64,000 nucleotides of DNA from Pigmentiphaga humi (GCF_900606115.1 NZ_UWPJ01000014.1:62001-126000); one strand, 5' to 3'; shown: positions 25,343 through 36,866, numbered from the stretch's first letter. Translations and numbers: made by a program. The notes: generated from the sequence alone by a model not told the origin.

Positions 25343-26892
25343 GAGCGGGCCAGTTCGCGGAAGGCGTCGATCCGCGGATCGGCGCCGGTCTCCCGCGCCA
25401 GTATTCCTCCCACCGCTTCCGCCAGGCCATGCGCCAGCGCCGCGTCCAGGAACAACAGGCGCGAGCGGCGCGCCAGCACATCCTCTACCGTGCGCGCGTA
25501 TTCGTGGCGCGCGGCGAAGCGCACCATGGCTTCGGTCAATCCCCCGCCCAGCGGCCTGTCCGCGCCCGGCAGCTCCTGCACGAAGGCCTGCTCGCTGCCG
25601 TAGCAGCGCAGGCCGGGCGCGTCGCCCAGGCTGTGCCGTCCCGCGATCGCGCCCACCAGCGCATGCTCGGCCGTCACGCATCGGCCGGCCCCGCGCAGCA
25701 GGCCGGCGTCCAGGCAGGCGTCCAGCACGTCTTCGGCCATGGCGCGGTACGTCGTCCATTTGCCGCCTGCCACGGTGACCAGCCCGTCGCCGGCTATGCG
25801 CACCACATGTTCGCGGCTGACGTCCTTGGTGCTGGCCTGCCCCGGCGGGCGCACCAGCGGACGCAGGCCCGCCCATGCGCTGCTGACGTCCTCGGCGCGC
25901 GGGGCGCGGGCCAGGTAGCGCGCGGCCTCGCCCAGCAGGAACGCCGCTTCCTCGGCCAATGGACGAGGCTCCAGTTCGACGCGTGGCCGCGGCGTATCTG
26001 TGGTGCCGATCAGGGTGCGCCCCATCCACGGCAGCGCGAACAACACCCGGCCGTCGCGGGTGCGCGGCACCAGCAGCGCCCGATCGCCCGGCAGGAATTC
26101 GCGCGGCACGACCAGGTGCGCGCCCTGGCTGAACAGCATGGCATCGTCGGCGGGTTCGTCCCGGCCCGGCAGGCGCCGCACGGCATCGACCCAGATGCCG
26201 GCCGCGTTCACCACGCACCGCGCTTTGATGGCATAGGAGCGCCCGGTTTCGCGGTCTTCGCAGCGCAGGCCGGCCACCTTGCCGCCTTCGCGGACCAGGC
26301 CGACGGCCGCGCAGTAGTTGACCAGCAGCGCGCCCGCACGGGCGGCGGTGCGCGCCAGCGCGATCGCCATGCGGGCGTCGTCGAACTGGCCGTCCCAGTA
26401 TTCGATGCCGCCCCGCAACCCCTGCGTGCGCAGCCCAGGCTGCCGCGCGGCAAGCGCGCGGGTATCGAGCCAGCGCGTGCGCCCCAGGGCGGACTTGCCC
26501 GCCAGCAGGTCGTACAGGACCAGCCCGGTGCCGTAGTAAGGCTTCTCCCAGAAGCGATAGGCCGGCACGACGAAAGGCAGCGGCTGCGCCAGATGGGGCG
26601 CGTTGCGCAGCAGGATGCGCCGCTCGCGCAGGGCCTCGCGCACCAGCGGGAAATTGCGCTGCTCCAGGTAGCGCACGCCGCCGTGCACGAGCTTGGTCGC
26701 GCGCGACGACGTGCCCTTGGCGAAGTCGTGCGCCTCCACCAGCACCACGCGCAGCCCGCGCGTGGCCGCGTCCAGCGCCACGCCCAGGCCGGTGGCGCCG
26801 CCGCCGATCACGGCCAGGTCGTACTCGCGGGGTTCGGCCAGCCGTGCCAGCAGCGCGGCCCGGTCGGTACGCTGCGGCGCAGCCGCGGGCAC
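25291..26892 (-). CDS. glpD: Glycerol-3-phosphate dehydrogenase, aerobic FAD type
   Basis: 533 residues starting at GTG 26892, two bases after the glpK stop; the frame stays open upstream through glpK but that part is antisense-frame noise. YDLAVIGGGATGLGVALDAA binds FAD, GTSSRATKLVHGGVRYLEQ is a GlpD signature, and LIGTTDTP lies in the FAD domain. It oxidises glycerol-3-phosphate to dihydroxyacetone phosphate at the membrane, passing electrons to quinone. The final ~17 codons overlap the TetR gene. Confidence 0.92.
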   Translation of the reverse strand: MPAAAPQRTDRAALLARLAEPREYDLAVIGGGATGLGVALDAATRGLRVVLVEAHDFAKGTSSRATKLVHGGVRYLEQRNFPLVREALRERRILLRNAPHLAQPLPFVVPAYRFWEKPYYGTGLVLYDLLAGKSALGRTRWLDTRALAARQPGLRTQGLRGGIEYWDGQFDDARMAIALARTAARAGALLVNYCAAVGLVREGGKVAGLRCEDRETGRSYAIKARCVVNAAGIWVDAVRRLPGRDEPADDAMLFSQGAHLVVPREFLPGDRALLVPRTRDGRVLFALPWMGRTLIGTTDTPRPRVELEPRPLAEEAAFLLGEAARYLARAPRAEDVSSAWAGLRPLVRPPGQASTKDVSREHVVRIAGDGLVTVAGGKWTTYRAMAEDVLDACLDAGLLRGAGRCVTAEHALVGAIAGRHSLGDAPGLRCYGSEQAFVQELPGADRPLGGGLTEAMVRFAARHEYARTVEDVLARRSRLLFLDAALAHGLAEAVGGILARETGADPRIDAFRELARSYSRWPAGASGSTSFSR

Positions 26893-26894
26893 GT

Positions 26895-28424
26895 TCAAGG
26901 GCGCGCCCAGGCGCGTGAGCGCGCGACGGCCTCGCGCCAGCGCGCCACCTTGGCGCGGCGCGCGGACTCGGTCATCGAAGGCTCGAAGCGCCGCTCCAAT
27001 TGCCAATGCCCGGCGATCTCCTCCCCGTCCGCCCAGAAGCCCGTGGCCAGCCCCGCCAGGTAGGCCGCGCCCAGCGCCGTGGTCTCGGTGATCTGGGGCC
27101 GCGCCACCGGCACCCCCAGGAAATCCGCCTGCATCTGCATCAGCAGATCGTTGCCGCAGGCGCCGCCGTCCACCCGCAGTTCGCGTATCGCCAGGCTGGA
27201 ATCGTCCATCATCGCCGCCAGCGAATCGGTCACCTGCAGCGCGATCGACTCCAGCGCGGCGCGGGCAATATGGGCGCGCGTGGTGCCGCGCGTCAGGCCG
27301 ATCAGCACGCCGCGCGCGTAAGGATCCCAGTCGGGCGCGCCGAGCCCGGCGAAGGCCGGCACCAGATAGACGTCGCCCGGATCGGCCACGCTGGCCGCCA
27401 GCGCCTCCACCTCGGGCGCGCTGGAGATGATCTTCAGTCCGTCGCGCAGCCACTGGATCGTCGCCCCCGCCATGAACACCGAAGCCTCCAGGCAATAGGC
27501 GGCGCGCCGCGCCGGATCGCCGCCCGGCGGTCCCTGCCAGCCCACCGTCGCCACCAGCTGATTGGCGCTCTCCACCGGCGCCGTGCCGGTATTCATCAGC
27601 ATGAAGCAGCCGGTGCCATAGGTGTTCTTGACCATGCCCGGCGCAAAGCAGGCCTGGCCGAAGGTCGCCGCCTGCTGGTCGCCGGCGATGCCGGCGATCG
27701 GGATGGCGCTGCCGAACAGGCCGGGATCGGTCTCGCCCAGCACGCCGCACGACGGCACCACCGCGGGCAGCACGCTGCGCGGAATGTCGAACAAAGCCAG
27801 CAGCTCGTCGTCCCAATCCAGCTTGCGGATGTCGAACAGCAGCGTGCGCGAGGCGTTGCTGGCATCGGTGGCGTGCACGCGGCCGCCGGTCAGGTTCCAG
27901 ATCAGCCAGGCGTCGACGGTGCCGAACGCCAGTTCGCCGTTGCGCGCCCGCAGGCGCGCGCCCGGCACGTTGTCGAGCAGCCATTGCAGCTTGGTCGCGG
28001 AGAAATACGCATCGATCAGCAAGCCGGTCCGGGCCCGGACCAGGTCTTCCTTGCCGGCGGCGCGCAGGCGGTCGCACTGTGCGGCGGTACGGCGATCCTG
28101 CCAGACGATGGCGCTGCCGACCGGTTCGCCGGTCAGGCGGTCCCACAGCACGGTGGTTTCGCGCTGGTTGGTAATGCCGATGGCAACCGACGCCGCGCGC
28201 CCGGGCCCCTGCCCCGCGAGCGCCGCCGGCACCCGCTCCAGGCAGGCGCGCGCAACGGCGAGCTGCGACTGCCAGATCTCCATGGGATCGTGCTCGACCC
28301 AGCCCGGGCGCGGGAATCGCTGCGTGAACTCCTTTTGCGCCACGGCGACGATCTGGCCGGCATGATCGACCAGCAAGGCCCGCGAACTGGTGGTGCCCTG
28401 GTCGAGGGCAAGGATGTAGCGCAT
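26895..28424 (-). CDS. glpK: Glycerol kinase
   Basis: 509 residues, usual length. FGGY family signatures: [15 protein letters not shown] at the N-terminus, [27 protein letters not shown] and [16 protein letters not shown]. It phosphorylates glycerol to glycerol-3-phosphate for GlpD, encoded 2 bp downstream (TGA-AC-GTG). No glpF or glpR gene is visible in the window. Confidence 0.95.
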   Translation of the reverse strand: MRYILALDQGTTSSRALLVDHAGQIVAVAQKEFTQRFPRPGWVEHDPMEIWQSQLAVARACLERVPAALAGQGPGRAASVAIGITNQRETTVLWDRLTGEPVGSAIVWQDRRTAAQCDRLRAAGKEDLVRARTGLLIDAYFSATKLQWLLDNVPGARLRARNGELAFGTVDAWLIWNLTGGRVHATDASNASRTLLFDIRKLDWDDELLALFDIPRSVLPAVVPSCGVLGETDPGLFGSAIPIAGIAGDQQAATFGQACFAPGMVKNTYGTGCFMLMNTGTAPVESANQLVATVGWQGPPGGDPARRAAYCLEASVFMAGATIQWLRDGLKIISSAPEVEALAASVADPGDVYLVPAFAGLGAPDWDPYARGVLIGLTRGTTRAHIARAALESIALQVTDSLAAMMDDSSLAIRELRVDGGACGNDLLMQMQADFLGVPVARPQITETTALGAAYLAGLATGFWADGEEIAGHWQLERRFEPSMTESARRAKVARWREAVARSRAWARP

Positions 28425-28492
28425 GCGTGTGCTCCTCCGTTCGTGCGGAATCAGGCAGCGGCAGGCGGAATGGGCGCGCCGGCCCCCGCACC

Positions 28493-28912
28493 TTAGCGCA
28501 AAACCGGCTCAGGCTGAACGGTCTCGCGTTGTGCGATGCGCAGGAGCTGCCGGAACCGTGGGCATTGCATATGGCTGGGAGCGGGGCATTCCGCCACGTG
28601 GCGCAGCGTATCCCGGAGCGCAGCCAGGCGGCGGATCTGGCGCTCGAGCGCATCGGCCCGCTCGTGCAATGCGGGGCGCGGCAGCTCCGGCAAACCGTCC
28701 TGGCCGAACATTCCCTTGATCTGCGCCAGCGAAAAGCCTGCCGCCTTTCCCAGGGCGATGAGCGCGAGCTGGGTCTGCGTATCCTCGCCGTACTGGCGCC
28801 GCAGGCCGTGCCTGGCGCGCGGCCTGATCAGCCCGAGTTCTTCGTAGTAGCGCAGCGTCGAAGCCGGCACGCCGCTGCGCCGGGAAAGCACGCCGATATC
28901 GAGAAGACCCAT
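28493..28912 (-). CDS. MerR-family transcriptional regulator
   Basis: 139 residues from the ATG at 28912 ([18 protein letters not shown]), where the winged helix begins; an ATG at 28954 would add 14 residues that lie across the operator. [18 protein letters not shown] is the MerR recognition block, followed by a dimerisation helix and a C-terminal [12 protein letters not shown] with two cysteines and a histidine, which could sense metal, redox state or a ligand. It lacks the SoxR [2Fe-2S] cysteine cluster. It is divergent from the MFS exporter gene. Confidence 0.9.
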   Translation of the reverse strand: MGLLDIGVLSRRSGVPASTLRYYEELGLIRPRARHGLRRQYGEDTQTQLALIALGKAAGFSLAQIKGMFGQDGLPELPRPALHERADALERQIRRLAALRDTLRHVAECPAPSHMQCPRFRQLLRIAQRETVQPEPVLR

Positions 28913-28914
28913 GC

Positions 28915-28945
28915 TTGACCTCAAGTTGGCTTGAAGTTGCATAGT
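28915..28945 (+). promoter_or_regulatory. MerR-type promoter of the MFS gene (19-bp spacer with dyad)
   Basis: TTGACC (-35, 28915-28920) and CATAGT (-10, 28940-28945) are separated by 19 bp, the overlong spacing typical of MerR-activated promoters. The spacer contains the perfect dyad TCAAG-N4-CTTGA (28921-28934). It points to the MFS gene, whose ATG is at 28978. Confidence 0.75.
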
Positions 28946-28977
28946 AGTTTCCATTCGATACGCTGGAAAGAAACCTC

Positions 28978-30393
28978 ATGCCCCTCAAGAAAAACGCAGC
29001 CGCCACGATGACCGCGCTCGCGGGCGCCACGCTGCTGGCGTCGCTCGGCATCAGCATCGTCACGGTAACGCTGCCGGCATTGGCGCGGGCGTTCTCCGCG
29101 CCGGTCCCGGCCGTGCAATGGGTCGTGCTCGCCTACCTCCTGTCCGTCACGGTCACGATCACGCTGGCGGGAAAGCTCGGCGATCTCGTCGGCCACCGCC
29201 GCGTGCTGATGGCAGGCCTGATACTGTTCGCGGCCGCCTCGCTGCTGTGTGCCGCCGCGCCGACCCTCGGCGTGCTGATCGCTGGCCGCGCGGTCCAGGG
29301 CATGGGCGGTGCGATCCTGCTGTCCTTGCCTCTCTCCATCGCGCGGGAGATGGTCGCCAGGCAGCGGATCGGATCGGCGATGGGGCTGTTCGGAACCATG
29401 TCGGCCATCGGAACCGCGCTGGGCCCCTCCTTGGGCGGCGTGCTGATCGGCGGCTTTGGCTGGCGCGCGGCGTTCGTCCTGCTCGCGGGCATGGGCGCCT
29501 GCACGGGTATGCTCGCCGCGCGGGCCATCCCGGCCGACGTCCCGCGGCCCGATGCCTCGGCCGGATCGCCGGACCGGGCCGGCGCGGCCTTGCTGGCCGC
29601 GACGCTGGCTCTCTACGCGCTCGCCACCGTGGGCGGCAAAACCGGCACGGCGATCGACTCGGGCCTGCTGCTGGCAGCGGCGCTCGCGGCGCTCGGGCTT
29701 TTCATCCTCGTCGAATCGCATGCCCCGTCGCCGCTGGTGCCGATGACGCAGCTGCGCAACCGGATCACGGGCCTGTCGCTGGCCATGAATCTGCTGGTCT
29801 CCACGGTCATGATGTCCACGCTGGTGGTCGGGCCGTTCTTCCTGGTCTTCGGCCTGGGCTTGAGCGAAACCTCGACCGGCCTGGTCATGGCGGTCGGACC
29901 GCTCGCCGCCGCCCTCTCGGGCGTCCCGGCAGGACGCATGACGGACCGCTTCGGCACGCGCGCCACCCTGATGTTCGGCCTGGCGCAGACCACCGTCGGC
30001 CTGGTCTGCCTGGCCTATGCTCCCAGGCTGCTTGGCGTTGCGGGCTATGTGCTGGCCCTGCTGCTGCTTACGCCGGGTTTCCAGCTTTTCCTGGCGGCGA
30101 ACAACACCGCCGTCATGCTCGGCGCGGCGGAGGCGCAGCGCGGCATGCTGTCGGGCTTGCTCGGGCTGTCCCGCAACCTGGGCTTCATGACGGGGACCTC
30201 GGTCATGTCCGGTCTGTTCGCCGCAGCCATCGGCCCGCAAGGCATTGCCGGCGCGGCGGTGGACAGCATCGCCCAAGCGTTCACCGCCACATTCCTGATC
30301 GCAGCCGCGCTCGGCATGATCGCCCTGCTCCTGTCCATCTACGGACACTTCAACCACCCACGGCGCGGCACACCACCCTCACCTCATCCATGA
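28978..30393 (+). CDS. MFS drug/solute exporter, 14-TM DHA2 type
   Basis: 471 residues, strongly hydrophobic throughout, with about 14 membrane segments. Motif A appears as GKLGDLVGHRRVLMAG after TM2, and motif C-like GTALGPSLGGVLIGGFGWRAAF is in TM5, characteristic of QacA/SmvA-like proton-driven exporters. GGAAAG-like GGAAAG lies ~9 nt before the ATG. Regulation by the divergent MerR protein is strongly suggested by the promoter. The exported compound is unknown. Confidence 0.9.
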   Translation: MPLKKNAAATMTALAGATLLASLGISIVTVTLPALARAFSAPVPAVQWVVLAYLLSVTVTITLAGKLGDLVGHRRVLMAGLILFAAASLLCAAAPTLGVLIAGRAVQGMGGAILLSLPLSIAREMVARQRIGSAMGLFGTMSAIGTALGPSLGGVLIGGFGWRAAFVLLAGMGACTGMLAARAIPADVPRPDASAGSPDRAGAALLAATLALYALATVGGKTGTAIDSGLLLAAALAALGLFILVESHAPSPLVPMTQLRNRITGLSLAMNLLVSTVMMSTLVVGPFFLVFGLGLSETSTGLVMAVGPLAAALSGVPAGRMTDRFGTRATLMFGLAQTTVGLVCLAYAPRLLGVAGYVLALLLLTPGFQLFLAANNTAVMLGAAEAQRGMLSGLLGLSRNLGFMTGTSVMSGLFAAAIGPQGIAGAAVDSIAQAFTATFLIAAALGMIALLLSIYGHFNHPRRGTPPSPHP

Positions 30394-30402
30394 AAGTGCG
30401 TG

Positions 30403-30487
30403 CCCAGACCCAGGGCACAGCGGATCCGGCTCCGCCGGTCCGCCAGTGCTGCCCCTTGAGGGGCGCGGCGGTAGCCGCGTGGGGTGG
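30403..30487 (+). repeat. Dispersed intergenic repeat, copy A1
   Basis: Carries the shared core CCAGGGCACAGCGGATCC, the CCGGC-TCC-GCCGG hairpin, GCCCC-TTGA-GGGGC, and a terminal hairpin CGGC-GGTA-GCCG. Lies between the MFS stop and the proB 3' end. Confidence 0.85.
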
Positions 30488-30495
30488 TCTTCCCT

Positions 30496-30546
30496 TCCGG
30501 TCCGCCAGTGCTGCCCCTTGGGGGGCGCGCGTAAGCGCGTAGGGGG
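30496..30546 (+). repeat. Dispersed intergenic repeat, partial copy A2
   Basis: Starts at CCGGTCCGCCAGTGCTGCC and ends GCGC-GTAA-GCGC-GTAGGGGG, 2 bp from the proB stop codon (minus). A tandem partial duplicate of A1 with a different terminal hairpin. Confidence 0.85.
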
Positions 30547-30547
30547 T

Positions 30548-31672
30548 CTACCTGATCACCATGTTGTCCCGGTGCATCAGCTCGGCCTCTTCCATGCTGC
30601 CGAGCAGGGCTTCGATCTGGCTGGTCGGCTGGCGCATGATGCGCCGCGTCGCGCCGGAGGAATAATTGATCAGGCCGCGCGCCAGCTCCTTGCCGGAGGC
30701 ATCGACGCACGCGACCACGTCGCCGCGCTCGAATTCGCCTTCGACCGCCGTCACGCCTATGGGCAGCAGGCTCTTGTTGTCGCGCGTCAGCGCCCGCGCC
30801 GCGCCGTCGTCCACCGTTACGCGGCCGCGCAGCTGCAGATGGTCGGCGATCCACTGTTTGCGCGCCGACAGCAGCGGCAGCGACGCTTGCAGTTCGGTGC
30901 CTATGCACTCGCCGCCGGCCAGGCGCACCAGCACCTCGGCCTCGCGCCCGGAGGCAATGACGGTGTGCGCCCCGCTGCCCGCGGCGCGCTTGGCGGCCAG
31001 GATCTTGGTCAGCATGCCGCCCTTGCCCAGGCTGCTGCCGGCGCCGCCGGCCATGGTTTCGAGCGCGGCCTCGCCGGCGCGCGCATGCGAGATGAAGCGG
31101 GCGTCCGGATCCTTGCGCGGGTCGGCGGAATACAGGCCGCGCTGGTCGGTCAGGATGACCAGCGCGTCGGCCTCGATCAGGTTGGTGACCAGGGCGCCCA
31201 GGGTATCGTTGTCGCCGACCTTGATCTCGTCGGTGACCACCGTATCGTTCTCGTTGATGATGGGCACCACGCCCAGGCGCAGCAGCGTGAACAGCGTCGA
31301 GCGGGCGTTCAGGTAGCGCCGGCGGTCGGAAAGGTCGTCGTGCGTGAGCAGGATCTGCGCGGTATGCAGCGCATGCTGCGCGAACACGCTCTCATAGGCT
31401 TGCGCCAGGCCCATCTGGCCGACCGCGGCCGCGGCCTGCAGCTCGGGAACCAGGACGGGCCGCTTTTCCCAGCCCAGGCGCAGCATGCCCTCGGCGATCG
31501 CGCCGCTGGACACCAGCACGACTTCCTTGCCGAGCGCCCGCAGCCGGGCGATCTGAGCCGCCCACAGCGACAGGGCCTGGCGGTCCAGGCCACGGCCCTC
31601 GTCCGTCACCAGGGAAGAGCCGACTTTGATCACGAGCCGCCGGGCGGAGGCGATCACGGAGGTGGTATTCAT
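30548..31672 (-). CDS. proB: Glutamate 5-kinase
   Basis: 374 residues from ATG 31672 ([18 protein letters not shown]); upstream in-frame codons overlap the obgE end and were rejected. Amino-acid kinase domain with [24 protein letters not shown] and [18 protein letters not shown]; the C-terminal ~100 residues form a PUA domain. It catalyses the first step of proline synthesis. Last gene of the rplU-rpmA-obgE-proB series, 40 bp from obgE. Confidence 0.95.
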   Translation of the reverse strand: MNTTSVIASARRLVIKVGSSLVTDEGRGLDRQALSLWAAQIARLRALGKEVVLVSSGAIAEGMLRLGWEKRPVLVPELQAAAAVGQMGLAQAYESVFAQHALHTAQILLTHDDLSDRRRYLNARSTLFTLLRLGVVPIINENDTVVTDEIKVGDNDTLGALVTNLIEADALVILTDQRGLYSADPRKDPDARFISHARAGEAALETMAGGAGSSLGKGGMLTKILAAKRAAGSGAHTVIASGREAEVLVRLAGGECIGTELQASLPLLSARKQWIADHLQLRGRVTVDDGAARALTRDNKSLLPIGVTAVEGEFERGDVVACVDASGKELARGLINYSSGATRRIMRQPTSQIEALLGSMEEAELMHRDNMVIR

Positions 31673-31712
31673 CGAACGCCGTACTGCGAAAAAAGAGGAT
31701 GGTAGCCGGTAA

Positions 31713-33143
<1,431 letters not shown>

Positions 33144-33226
33144 CTAGCCCACCCACCGCATCGGAAAACACAAACCCGTCGAACTGCCCCTACGGCGCCA
33201 ACCCGCAAGCCAGGATACCACCGGGC

Positions 33227-33306
33227 TCCAGGGCACAGCGGATCCGGCTCCGCCGGTCCGCCGCCAGTGCCGCCCCCCTGGGGGGCGCACGTCAGCGCGT
33301 ACGGGG
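33227..33306 (+). repeat. Dispersed intergenic repeat, copy C
   Basis: Forward orientation, starting CCAGGGCACAGCGGATCC and ending GCGCGTACGGGG, 7 bp from the rpmA stop codon (minus strand). Confidence 0.85.
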
Positions 33307-33313
33307 ATCTATA

Positions 33314-33571
33314 TCAGACCGGTTCAATAGAGACGACCTGCTTGCGCAGCGCGCCCTTGACACCGAACTGCACGCGGCCGTCGACCAGCGCGAACAGGGT
33401 GTGGTCCTTGCCCAGGCCGACGTTGACGCCAGCGTGGAAACGGGTGCCGCGCTGGCGCACGATGATCGAGCCAGCCGGGATCAATTCACCGCCGAAGGCC
33501 TTGACGCCCAGGCGTTTCGCTTCGGAATCGCGGCCGTTCCGTGTGGAACCGCCGCCCTTTTTCTGTGCCAT
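33314..33571 (-). CDS. rpmA: 50S ribosomal protein L27
   Basis: 85 residues, full length. [20 protein letters not shown] is the conserved flexible N-terminus that reaches the peptidyl-transferase centre, and [14 protein letters not shown] is the family core. It follows rplU by 80 bp, the standard L21-L27 pairing. Confidence 0.97.
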   Translation of the reverse strand: MAQKKGGGSTRNGRDSEAKRLGVKAFGGELIPAGSIIVRQRGTRFHAGVNVGLGKDHTLFALVDGRVQFGVKGALRKQVVSIEPV

Positions 33572-33651
33572 TTTTGCACTCCTGCTTGTTCGTTGCCGAT
33601 TCTTGCCTACCTTCCGACTGCTTGCCCGGGCTCAGCCGGGCGAGCCCGAGA

Positions 33652-33963
33652 TCAGGCGGAAATCGTGCCGATCTGGATTTCGGTGTAGTTCTGACGGTGG
33701 CCCTGGCGCTTCTGGTAGTGCTTGCGCCGGCGCATCTTGAAGATGCGGACCTTGTCGTGGCGACCGTGTGCAAGAACCTTGGCCGTGACCACGGCACCCG
33801 AGACGAGGGGCGCGCCGATCTTGATCTGATCGCCTTCGCCCACCGCCAGGACCTGGTCCAGCGTGATTTCTTGCCCGATGTCGGCCGGTATCTGTTCTAT
33901 CTTGAGTTTTTCGCCAGCGTAAACACGATACTGTTTACCGCCGGTTTTTATGACCGCGTACAT
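33652..33963 (-). CDS. rplU: 50S ribosomal protein L21
   Basis: 103 residues from ATG 33963 ([20 protein letters not shown]); longer in-frame upstream sequence is not part of the family. [20 protein letters not shown] is the rRNA-binding C-terminal signature. First gene of the minus-strand series leading to rpmA, obgE and proB. Confidence 0.97.
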   Translation of the reverse strand: MYAVIKTGGKQYRVYAGEKLKIEQIPADIGQEITLDQVLAVGEGDQIKIGAPLVSGAVVTAKVLAHGRHDKVRIFKMRRRKHYQKRQGHRQNYTEIQIGTISA

Positions 33964-34327
33964 GGGATAACCTCTTGGATATTGCTGCTTGGGTAGTACC
34001 TGATTGGTGGCGCCGGATCGATGGCGCCGCCACTGCGCGGTTGCCGCCGCATGCAGATGGCTCGGCCAGAAGCTGCACACACAAAGAGCCGGCAACGACT
34101 ATAAGCCCAAAAAGGGCTAAGCCATAAAATTTAACAAGAGATGGGGGCTTGCGTCAACCCCGGCCAGCTTTCGCACGCAGGCCCGTATAATCCATACGAC
34201 TCGTGCCGCGCCGGACCGGCGTGCCGCACGCCAGGACATCCGGATCCGTCCGGATGCCGCCGGTCGTTTCCCTTTCGGAGATTGCCTCCTCCCGCCGGCA
34301 GTCGCCAGTTTACCCACGGATTCCCCC
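33964..34327. promoter_or_regulatory. Divergent promoter region between rplU and ispB
   Basis: 364 bases without a gene. On the plus strand a perfect TATAAT (34186-34191) points to ispB but has no good -35. On the minus strand TATAGT (34098-34103) is a possible rplU -10, next to a small dyad AGCCC-N5-GGGCT (34104-34118). Nothing else is evident. Confidence 0.4.
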
Positions 34328-35293
34328 TTGAGCCTGCCGACCCTGTTCGCCCCCATCGCCGACGACATGAAGTGCGTCGATGCCGTCATCCGGGCACGCC
34401 TCGACTCCGACGTTCCGCTGATCCGCACCATCGCCGACTACATCATCGGCGCCGGCGGCAAGCGCATGCGTCCCGCCCTGCTGCTGATGATCGCGCGCGC
34501 GCTGGGCTACGAGGGCAGCCAGCACCACCTCCTGGCCGCGGTGGTCGAGTTCATCCACACCGCGACGCTGCTGCACGACGACGTGGTGGACGAATCCTCG
34601 CTGCGGCGCGGCCGCGCCACGGCCAACGCCGTGTTCGGCAACGCCGCCAGCGTGCTGGTGGGAGACTTCCTGCATTCGCGCTCGTTCCAGATGATGGTGG
34701 AAACGGGCTCGGTGCGGGTGATGCAGATCCTGGCCGACGCCACCAACGTCATCGCCGAGGGCGAGGTCTTGCAGCTGCTCAACGTGCACGACCCGCTTGT
34801 CACCGAAGAACGCTACCTGCAGGTGGTGCGCTACAAGACCGCCAAGCTGTTCGAAGCCTCGGCGCAGCTCGGCGCGGTGCTGTCGGGCGCCTCGCCCGAG
34901 CAGGAAACCGCCGCGGCCGAGTACGGCCGGCGCGCCGGCACGGCCTTCCAACTGATCGACGACGTGCTCGACTACAGCGGCGACGCCGAAGCCCTGGGCA
35001 AGAGCCTGGGCGACGATCTGCGCGAAGGCAAGCCCACGCTGCCGCTGATCCGCCTGCTCGACGTCGGCACGCCGGCCCAGCAGGAACTGATACGCACCGC
35101 CATCGAGAACGGCGAGGGCGACTTCGCCGCCGTAGCCGCGGCGATCCGCGCGTCGGACGCGCTCGACTACACCCGCGCCCGCGCCGAAAAAGAAGCCGAA
35201 GCCGCCGCCGCCACCCTCGCGGCCTTCCCGATTTCCGCTTTCCAAAAATCTCTGCTAGAATTCTGCGCTTTCGCGGTCAACCGAGACCGATGA
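34328..35293 (+). CDS. ispB: Polyprenyl (octaprenyl) diphosphate synthase
   Basis: 321 residues from a TTG start at 34328; the first ATG (34367) would cut into the family N-terminus. First aspartate-rich motif LLHDDVVDESSLRRG, GGKRMRPALLLM before it, and second motif LIDDVLDYSGDAEALGKSLG. It elongates isoprenoid diphosphate for the ubiquinone side chain. Divergent from rplU, an arrangement common in proteobacteria. Confidence 0.93.
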   Translation: MSLPTLFAPIADDMKCVDAVIRARLDSDVPLIRTIADYIIGAGGKRMRPALLLMIARALGYEGSQHHLLAAVVEFIHTATLLHDDVVDESSLRRGRATANAVFGNAASVLVGDFLHSRSFQMMVETGSVRVMQILADATNVIAEGEVLQLLNVHDPLVTEERYLQVVRYKTAKLFEASAQLGAVLSGASPEQETAAAEYGRRAGTAFQLIDDVLDYSGDAEALGKSLGDDLREGKPTLPLIRLLDVGTPAQQELIRTAIENGEGDFAAVAAAIRASDALDYTRARAEKEAEAAAATLAAFPISAFQKSLLEFCAFAVNRDR

Positions 35294-35384
35294 AAGAAAA
35301 GCGGTAGAAAGCAATGCGGCACACCCCTTCTTTAAGCCGGCAACACAGGCGCTTCAGATCGGGTATAGTGCCGGACCAACAAGT

Positions 35385-35461
<77 letters not shown>

Positions 35462-35498
35462 TTGATCTGGTCACCAAGCCTGTCAGCCAGGCACACCG

Positions 35499-35535
35499 AA
35501 AACGCACAGCGCAACCGCCTGTGCGTTTTTTGTTT
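35499..35535 (+). terminator. Rho-independent terminator after tRNA-Pro
   Basis: An 11-bp stem (35499-35509 with 35519-35529) and 9-nt loop, followed by a T-rich run TTTTTTGTTTT. The left arm begins AAAAC, so it could also act for the minus-strand gene ending at 35561. Confidence 0.85.
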
Positions 35536-35560
35536 TGCGCGCAGCGCGCGCAAAGGTGCG

Positions 35561-36154
35561 TTACTTCAATCCCGTGACGCCGTCTCCAGCCAAGCCGTCC
35601 GTATAGCGCTCCCAGTTGCGCAGCCGATAGATCAGGTCTTCCTTCTTCGGACTGGCGGGCGCGCCGCCCGAGCAGAACACGCCGTTGCGCAGCGTCTGCT
35701 GGATCGACCCGCCCAGCACCACACGCCACTCGTCGTTGAGCGCGCGCTGCCAGCCCGCGCCCGGACGGTCGATGGCCACGGTGCGCCATTCGCGCGTGCC
35801 GCAGCGGACCGATTCATAGGAAATATTCTCGGCGCCGGCGTCGCTGACCGCGCGCAGCGTATAGCGCACGATCAGCCCGGGAGATATTTCGATGGAGCGT
35901 GGATCCACGCCGAAGCTGAAGCCGCGGACGCGCGTCAGCGGTTCGACGGGCAGCACGTCCTTGGCGGTGGGCACCGGCGGCAACTGGGACTTCAGCGCAT
36001 CCCAGCCCGCATCGGGCAGCGTGCGCTGGGCGTCGATGTCGTCCAGCAGGTAGTTGCCGTCGGTACGCGGCGTGCCGCAGCCCGCCAGCCCCAGCGCCAG
36101 GCAAGCCATGGCGAGCCACGCAGCGGCGCGCTGCCCCGCAAAATCACTGTGCAT
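35561..36154 (-). CDS. CNP1-like lipoprotein
   Basis: 197 residues with a lipoprotein signal (LAMACLALGLAGC, Cys at ~26). The mature part contains SPGLIVRYTLRAVSDAGAENISYESVRCG and a later FCSGG, which matches the CNP1-like family of beta-proteobacterial envelope proteins of unknown function (family assignment from memory). It stands alone between tRNA-Pro and rppH. Confidence 0.7.
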   Translation of the reverse strand: MHSDFAGQRAAAWLAMACLALGLAGCGTPRTDGNYLLDDIDAQRTLPDAGWDALKSQLPPVPTAKDVLPVEPLTRVRGFSFGVDPRSIEISPGLIVRYTLRAVSDAGAENISYESVRCGTREWRTVAIDRPGAGWQRALNDEWRVVLGGSIQQTLRNGVFCSGGAPASPKKEDLIYRLRNWERYTDGLAGDGVTGLK

Positions 36155-36205
36155 ATAAATCTTCCAAGGCGCCGCGCGCCCTCCTCATCCATAAAACACC
36201 CGTAT

Positions 36206-36243
36206 CGCCCTCGAGGAGCGCGGCGCTAGCCGCGCAGGGGCGG
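36206..36243 (+). repeat. Dispersed intergenic repeat, short partial copy I
   Basis: Only the terminal part remains: GCCCTCGAGGAGC followed by the hairpin CGGC-GCTA-GCCG, as in copy A1. It overlaps the last codons and stop of rppH. Confidence 0.5.
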
Positions 36244-36795
36244 GCACTCCTTCAGCCGCCCTTCGCCGCCCTCGCGCCGATGCGAGCCGACGTGCTGGCG
36301 CAGGTAGCGCGTCTCGTGGCTGCGGCGAAACAGCACCACCGACAGCTCGTTGAGCGCCGACGTGTAGACGTCGCGCTTGAATTCGATGACCGATTCGAGC
36401 GGCACCCAATAGGAACTCCAGCGCCATGCGTCGAACTCCGGATGCGACGAGGCGCGCAGGCAGACGTCGCTATCGCGCCCGACCATCCGAAGCAGGAACC
36501 AGATCTGCTTCTGTCCTTTGTAGTGCCCCCGCCATTCCCGCCTGACGAAGTGATCGGGCACGTTGTAACGCAACCAGTCGCGTGTTCTGCCCAGGATACG
36601 GACGTGCTCGGGCCGAAGACCTACTTCTTCATGGAGCTCGCGAAACATGGCCTGCACCGGGCTTTCCCCGTGCTTGATGCCTCCTTGCGGAAACTGCCAA
36701 GAATGTTCGTTGACGCGCTTGCCCCAGAAGACCTCGTTCTTCTGGTTGACGAGGACGATGCCGACGTTGGGACGGTAACCTTCACGATCCAGCAT
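36226..36795 (-). CDS. rppH: RNA pyrophosphohydrolase (Nudix)
   Basis: 189 residues. [18 protein letters not shown] at the N-terminus and the Nudix box [23 protein letters not shown] (positions ~38-60; key residues the G/E/R-E/E-E-G set). It removes pyrophosphate from mRNA 5' ends and starts decay. Its last ~8 residues (ECPPLRG region) are encoded by a partial repeat, so the C-terminal tail is probably not conserved. It is divergent from proS. Confidence 0.93.
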   Translation of the reverse strand: MLDREGYRPNVGIVLVNQKNEVFWGKRVNEHSWQFPQGGIKHGESPVQAMFRELHEEVGLRPEHVRILGRTRDWLRYNVPDHFVRREWRGHYKGQKQIWFLLRMVGRDSDVCLRASSHPEFDAWRWSSYWVPLESVIEFKRDVYTSALNELSVVLFRRSHETRYLRQHVGSHRREGGEGRLKECPPLRG

Positions 36796-36866
36796 GAGCC
36801 ACCCCAGCGATTCTCATACAATTGAGTCGATTATAGGCCCAGGGGGGCCGACCTCGTACCAACCAC

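Noticed and set aside
26893-28653. Upstream extension of the glpD frame (~590 codons) on the minus strand
   Set aside because: It overlaps glpK in another frame and shows only Arg/Ala/Gly-rich noise; GlpD similarity begins at GTG 26892.
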